This document shows, piece after piece, positions 53,401-59,400 of a stretch of DNA of 64,000 nt (within the stretch, counting starts at the first letter, position 1; every line of letters begins with the position of its first letter). Position numbers and translations under genes: made by a program. The notes beneath the pieces were generated by a model, which worked only from the letters and a program-made list of their open reading frames with translations, did no database searches and was not told the origin of the DNA. Origin of the DNA: Gorsachius magnificus (Eukaryota > Chordata > Aves > Pelecaniformes > Ardeidae). The stretch spans positions 104,093,311 through 104,157,310 of the forward strand of contig CM067082.1 in NCBI GenBank assembly GCA_034008185.1, in the 5' to 3' direction.

Positions 53401-56400
53401 CAGCTGCAAACAACAGTCAGCGCTAAAGTAAATTGACTTAGGTCTCTCTTCTGTTGGTCTTTCAATTATTTTGATTAAATGCTTTATGAATACATAAAAT
53501 ACTTCTATGTATGTATGCATTTGTAGACATACATATGTATATATTTGCCCCGGAGATGACATTGTATTTAACCAGAAGACATCATTACAACATTGCCTGT
53601 ACACTGGCTCCTAAAAAAAAATGAATTCTGGGAGGAGAAAAGATAAATCAGAAAAGATAGACACCTGGTTCCTAAAGTAACTTGAGAAGGCATTGTTTGA
53701 AAGTTGATATGGTTGAAAGGGGAAGTATATTTAACCAACTAACCAGCAGAAATAAGTCTCAAAGCACTACAATTTGTAGTGTTGGGAAGTTAGATGTAGA
53801 TAGGTAAGGGAGAATGGCAGAGTTCTTAAAATTGAATGTAATTGTATTCCTCTCTATTGTGTATTTGTACTAATTTGATTACCTCTTAGCAATTTTTAAT
53901 TGAGGGTAAATTAATTTAATTTAATTCTGATGTATTGCAAGAAGGGGAGAATTTCTGGTATTGTCCAGTCCTCTATTATTAGCTGATCAAGATTGTAGCT
54001 GCCCTGGCATTTACTAATGGAAAATTAAAATGGAATGAAGGCTAGCATTTTTACTAATTTAAATACAAAGATACTTAGGTCTCTTCACTTTTGCTTCAAA
54101 AATTACTCTCAAGCTGATTTCATCTGCTGGTTTTCTTTAAACCATTAAATGTGTTGCAGGAAGACATTGAGCTTAGTGTCTGCTCTCTTATGGATTGTAT
54201 AATATAATCTTAAATTTACTGAACTATGTCTTGAAAACTGGTTTCATCCTGCTACGCTGACTGGAAAAACATGAGCAATGACAATGTGATTGACAAAATC
54301 TTTTAATACATAGTCTAAGCGTGTTAGTAAAGTATTAACATGTGCTTCTTTTCCCCAACACAGTCCTTGAGTTAAAAGATCTGTATTGAGATTTACCTTC
54401 TTGCTACAGAACATACCTTTCTCTTAGCTTTTGTTTTCCTGGACCAGACAAAGCAATTTTTTCTGAATTTCTCCTGTAAGATCATTCTGGTGGCCTTCCT
54501 TTGTGTGGCATCTCCTTTTGTAGTGCAAATATGTATGGCATGTCTCAAAGGTGGTTCAGCAGTGGAATGAGTGATCTCAATAGACATTATTTCCTCGTTA
54601 TTAAAAGGAGTTTGAGAGAATCTGTGCAAACTATCTAGGGTGGATTGCTATTTATGCAGTCTGGTAAATGTTCCTGGAATCACACTAAGTAGAGGCATTA
54701 ATGAATGCATTAGTTGTGTTACAGAGCTGGAGACATAAGAGCAATGCTGAGGGTTGATAGTGGCTCAGTATCTTAAGAGTCAGAAATTATCGTCATAACG
54801 TGTAACCTGTAACCTATCACATTCTTTGTAAACTGCAGATGTCTTTGATGGGGGATTTTACTGTCTTTCCCTCCAGTCCAACTTTATTTTTTGCCTTGTC
54901 CTTGGCAGGGTATATGAAATGAGATTGCCAGCTTTTTCTAAGCATGCACCTTGTTCAGAAGATCTGAACCTGGAAACAGATGGCATAAACCACTAGGTCA
55001 AATAAAATATATTTTCTACAGGCACGTGGACAGTTGCATTGCCCAGCTGTACTGCACACTAAAGCTTAAGTCTTGCAGAAATCCTAGATGCTGTACTTGT
55101 AACTTCATTATGCTGTTTGGAGTCTGTTCTGAGGCCAGCAAATCAGTTCAAGGATTGTATGTCTGTAATAAATGTTTGTGTTGATATTTACTAGGTACAT
55201 GGAAGAATGTAATGGAATACATGTGTCAGAGAGAATGAATTTATGCAGATATTTTTCTGGCATCTCACAGAATCACAGAATGGCAAGGGTTGGAAGGGAC
55301 CTTGGGAGATCATCTAGTCCAACCCTCCTGCTAAAGCAGGTTCTCCTAGAGCAGGTTGCACAGGACTTCATCCAGGTGGGCTTTGAATAGCTCCAGAGAA
55401 GGAGACTCTGCAACCCCCCCTCAACATGCTCTTGTGCATTGCAGAAAAACAAGGGGCATTTCTGTAAAACTTTGATTTTGAAGGTTCTGCTTTTGACCAG
55501 CAGCTCTTGAATTAGAGAGGGCACTGATCGGTATCATTGTAAAAGTATTCTTTATAGAGATGACATATCTGAACATGTCAGCCTCATAGAAAGAAATGAG
55601 AATGCAAGCTATCATCTCATAGAGAAGAACTAGCTATATGTTTGGGAAAGCTCGGGGCCTTTCTATAGGTCGATATAGACATGCACACACTAGAACGTGT
55701 GTGCGTGTGCTCACACACTTAGAGTTATCAGGGGTTTTTTATAGCAGAACAGACTGTTAGAGCGGTAAGGTAAGCCGATTTTAAACATGCTACCCTAAGT
55801 TCTGTAATCCTTGTAACTTTGTTTCATAACTATGCAACTGTGAATAGCATTGACTGATTCTGCTTCAAAATCCCCAGTGGCCTCAAAAACTTGGAGATGA
55901 TTTCAAGTCATTGCTAGTGATAAATTACAAAATTGACGTTTTCAGGAAGGAAGGTTTTAGATAGCCCCTATTTAAGTTGGCACATAAATATCTGTGCTTT
56001 CATTGACTATTTACTGTGTTTGTAGTTTTTTCTTTAATATTTGCATGTCATTGTGTTCTGTAGAAAATTGTTGAGAGAGGGCTTTCTTGATAGCTCTGTT
56101 ATAAAGAGTTTGAATAGATTGTAAGCTCAATGCTTTCTAATCTTTTAGTCCTAAATAATTGTGATGAGGGTTTTGGCAAAAGAAATTAGGTAAGTGTTAT
56201 GTTTGTGGCACTGAGCACATTCCTTTGTGTATCTGGAAACTGCAATAGAGGCACTTACTTATTAATAGTTCCCATAATTAAGAAGTTAAAATCTAGCTTT
56301 TTTGAGATGAAAGAGTTCAACAGGGCTTGGTTTGTTTTTCTTTCTTTTCATTTTTATTCCTAATTAAGTTATATGCTGAAAGAATTGTTGCAAACTAGGG

Positions 56401-59400
56401 CTTTACCTCTCACTTTTAGCTGTAGTCATTTTTGTCCTGCAACTGCTTTGTTGCTACAGCCTCCCTTTTCATTCCACACATGAGACTGGTAATAAACAGT
56501 AGGCATTCAGAGCAGCAATCTTATCTCGCCCACATTCCTTAAGAGCAGCAGTTACTGCTTTTGTAGCAATCACCTTCTGTTTGAGCCGCACTGCAGCTCT
56601 TACTTTGACCTTTCTTGTAAAAGTCACCTGAACCTTGTTTTGTGCCTTTTGGAGTTTTTTTTCTTGCCACTCCTCTGTTTATAAAATGGAAATAATCATT
56701 GCCTGGTTTGCACAAAGATTTGATATTCTTACATCTTCTGTCTGAGGATGTCTAAATGATTTGCTATTTAAATATGGGGCTACTGTATACCTGCTAAAAA
56801 TGTTTACACAACGAGTTCCACATCTGACATTTGGATTTGTGTTCTCGATGTTTCATTTCTTTACAAAATATTTGGATGATGTGAATATATAGTTGAATTC
56901 ATACAATCTTTCTCAGGTGCCATGTGCCTGAAATGTGCTTTTCAGAAAGGCTGCATTAAGATCAAATGTGGTAGGAGCAGTATTTGTAACAGTATGCCAT
57001 CTTAATAATGGACTCCAAGTATTTGAGCATAGATACCATAGAGCTTACATCATATTACAGTAGCTGCAGTGTGTGACAATATGAAATGAAGATTCTTCAT
57101 GGTTTTTGTATAATTCATGTAACACATCATGCATATATGAAATGAAACAAGTAGTTACATCTTACTCGTTTCACTATTCCATTGGTATTACTAAAACCAG
57201 CACCAAATATTCTTAAGTGAAAAGCATTTTAGTGCATATGACATTTCTTATAGATGACCTATTTCTTTTTAGACAATGGCCAAGGTTATAACAACAGTGT
57301 TGAAGTTCCCAGCAGATCAGACTCAGAAGATACTAGAACGAGAAGATGCTCGACCATTGGTAAGTTATATAAGTAAACCAAGTTTATGCAAGAGATTAGG
57401 TTGCAAGAATAAGTAATTAGAAACTTTCTTTTAAGTCTCCTTTTTCCCCGTGTCCGCGTTCAAGAAAACTCCTTTTCTCTCTCCTTCCCTCTTCTTCAGT
57501 AGACTGTCAAAGCCCAGCTATAGGTTTGAGTTTATAGTGAAAGTGAGAGAAAAAAAGGCAAGCATATTTTCTTAACTAGTATTTCTCATCGATTAAGCCG
57601 TATTTCTGATAGCTGTGAGTACGACAGAACAGAGCAAGTTCAATCATCACTACTATTCTAAAGATGAATTTTCTAATCAAAAAATAAGTATCTTAATCAC
57701 TTCACATTGGTTTGTTTGGTTGTTTTTTTCCCAGTTTCAATACACTTCTTATTATGTGATGGTTGCTTGGTATTTACTAGCTAATCTATTTACCAGAAAA
57801 GTGAGTTTGGGTTTGAGAAGCAGACCCAAAAAAGAACAATGATGTATAAGCATAAACATTTCTTTGGTATTACTGTTATTATTTTATGTATTGGAGCTAT
57901 TTTTTATTAAGATAAAAACTGCAGGAATAGTTTTCTCTGTTGTTTCTGGAGTCAACACTGTGATCCCTTGCTTTGTGGGTCAGCTTAGTAAAATATTTAG
58001 GAATTAAAGTGAGAGGAAGAATTGCATTCTTTCTCTCACTGGCTTTGCATATATTTATTTAGCACTTGCAGAAAAAGAATAAAATAAAAATTCAAACATT
58101 TTTACATTTGAGTTGAAGTAGTTACACTAAAGTCCTGATGATCCATTGAAACAAATTAAAAAAAGAAACCTACCATTTCATCTGCTTGAAGTATCAAATC
58201 TGAGGAAAGTGTTAAATACTTGAACGTTTTCCTGTACACTTGGTAGGTTTGAGAGTGTCTTGCAATCTTAAGTATTTAAAATACTTTTAGAATTATATAA
58301 ATGGTGATAATACTGCGGCTCCAGTAAGTATTGTGTATCCCAAACATGATTTTCTCTTAATGCTCTCATTCTCTGACCTTCAGGTAGAAAGCTGGCACTT
58401 CTTTGTTTTGTTTTGGCAAGCTACAGTAATATTTAGCAAACATTTTGACTTCTCTGTTGGCCAAAAGAGAGGTTAGAGAGATGGACCTTCTTTTGCAGTC
58501 CCTTCAGTTTTTTGATACTTGAAACCTGGTCTTCCTAAACAGATATTCACAACTTCTGATACTAAATAAAATTTTAATTCATCCAACAAGTTTTGGTCCT
58601 TGGTATTAAAGGTCCTTGGTATTCAATTTTGGCTAGAACATACAGTGAGGTGGGGTTTTTTTAAGCTGCAAGTGTTTTGATTCTTAAGCATATCACCCTT
58701 CAAAGAGCTTCATGTCCTGATCACAAACTTCTTGGGTTTCATGTAGCAGTCCTTTCCTGGCTTGGATCTAGCCTATCAATTTTCTCCTTTCCAAATCCAC
58801 AGAGATTAAATTAGACATTTAATGGAGACTCAAATATTAGGGCATATTATGGAGAATGTAGTAATTTTTTCTTCACTTTCGAAGTTACTAAGTTTGGTTA
58901 CCAAAGCACAAATTATTTTGGGGGGGGCAAGCTTTTGTAACGCTGCTTAGGACTAAAAAGTTAGAGGGGTCATCATAAATTATTGTGTCAATAAATATGC
59001 TTGGGGTTTTGTGTTTTATTTATTGATGTTTACTAACATGGCAGTAGTGTTTCTTCACCCTTAGTATTGGAGTGATGCTGGAATTTTAAACTATCCAGTA
59101 TTTAGATCTCATAAGCAATAAAAGTTCTGAAACTACAACATAAATGTGCATTTTTAACATAAAGCTTGGTTGTTTCTGTGTGTTAGCTTATAGTCAAAAC
59201 AGCTATAACTGATTTTAATGTGTAAATTGTTAATAAACTATGCTACTGGAAAAGAATAAGTGTGTGTAGTACTAAGCATCTGTGAGTAATTATTTAGCCT
59301 CTTAGTGGGCATGTATTTAACAGGTTTCTGAAAACTATTAACAAATTCCTAGGTCAATTAACTTATGGTAGATCAATGTATTTCCTTCACTAATCTAGCT

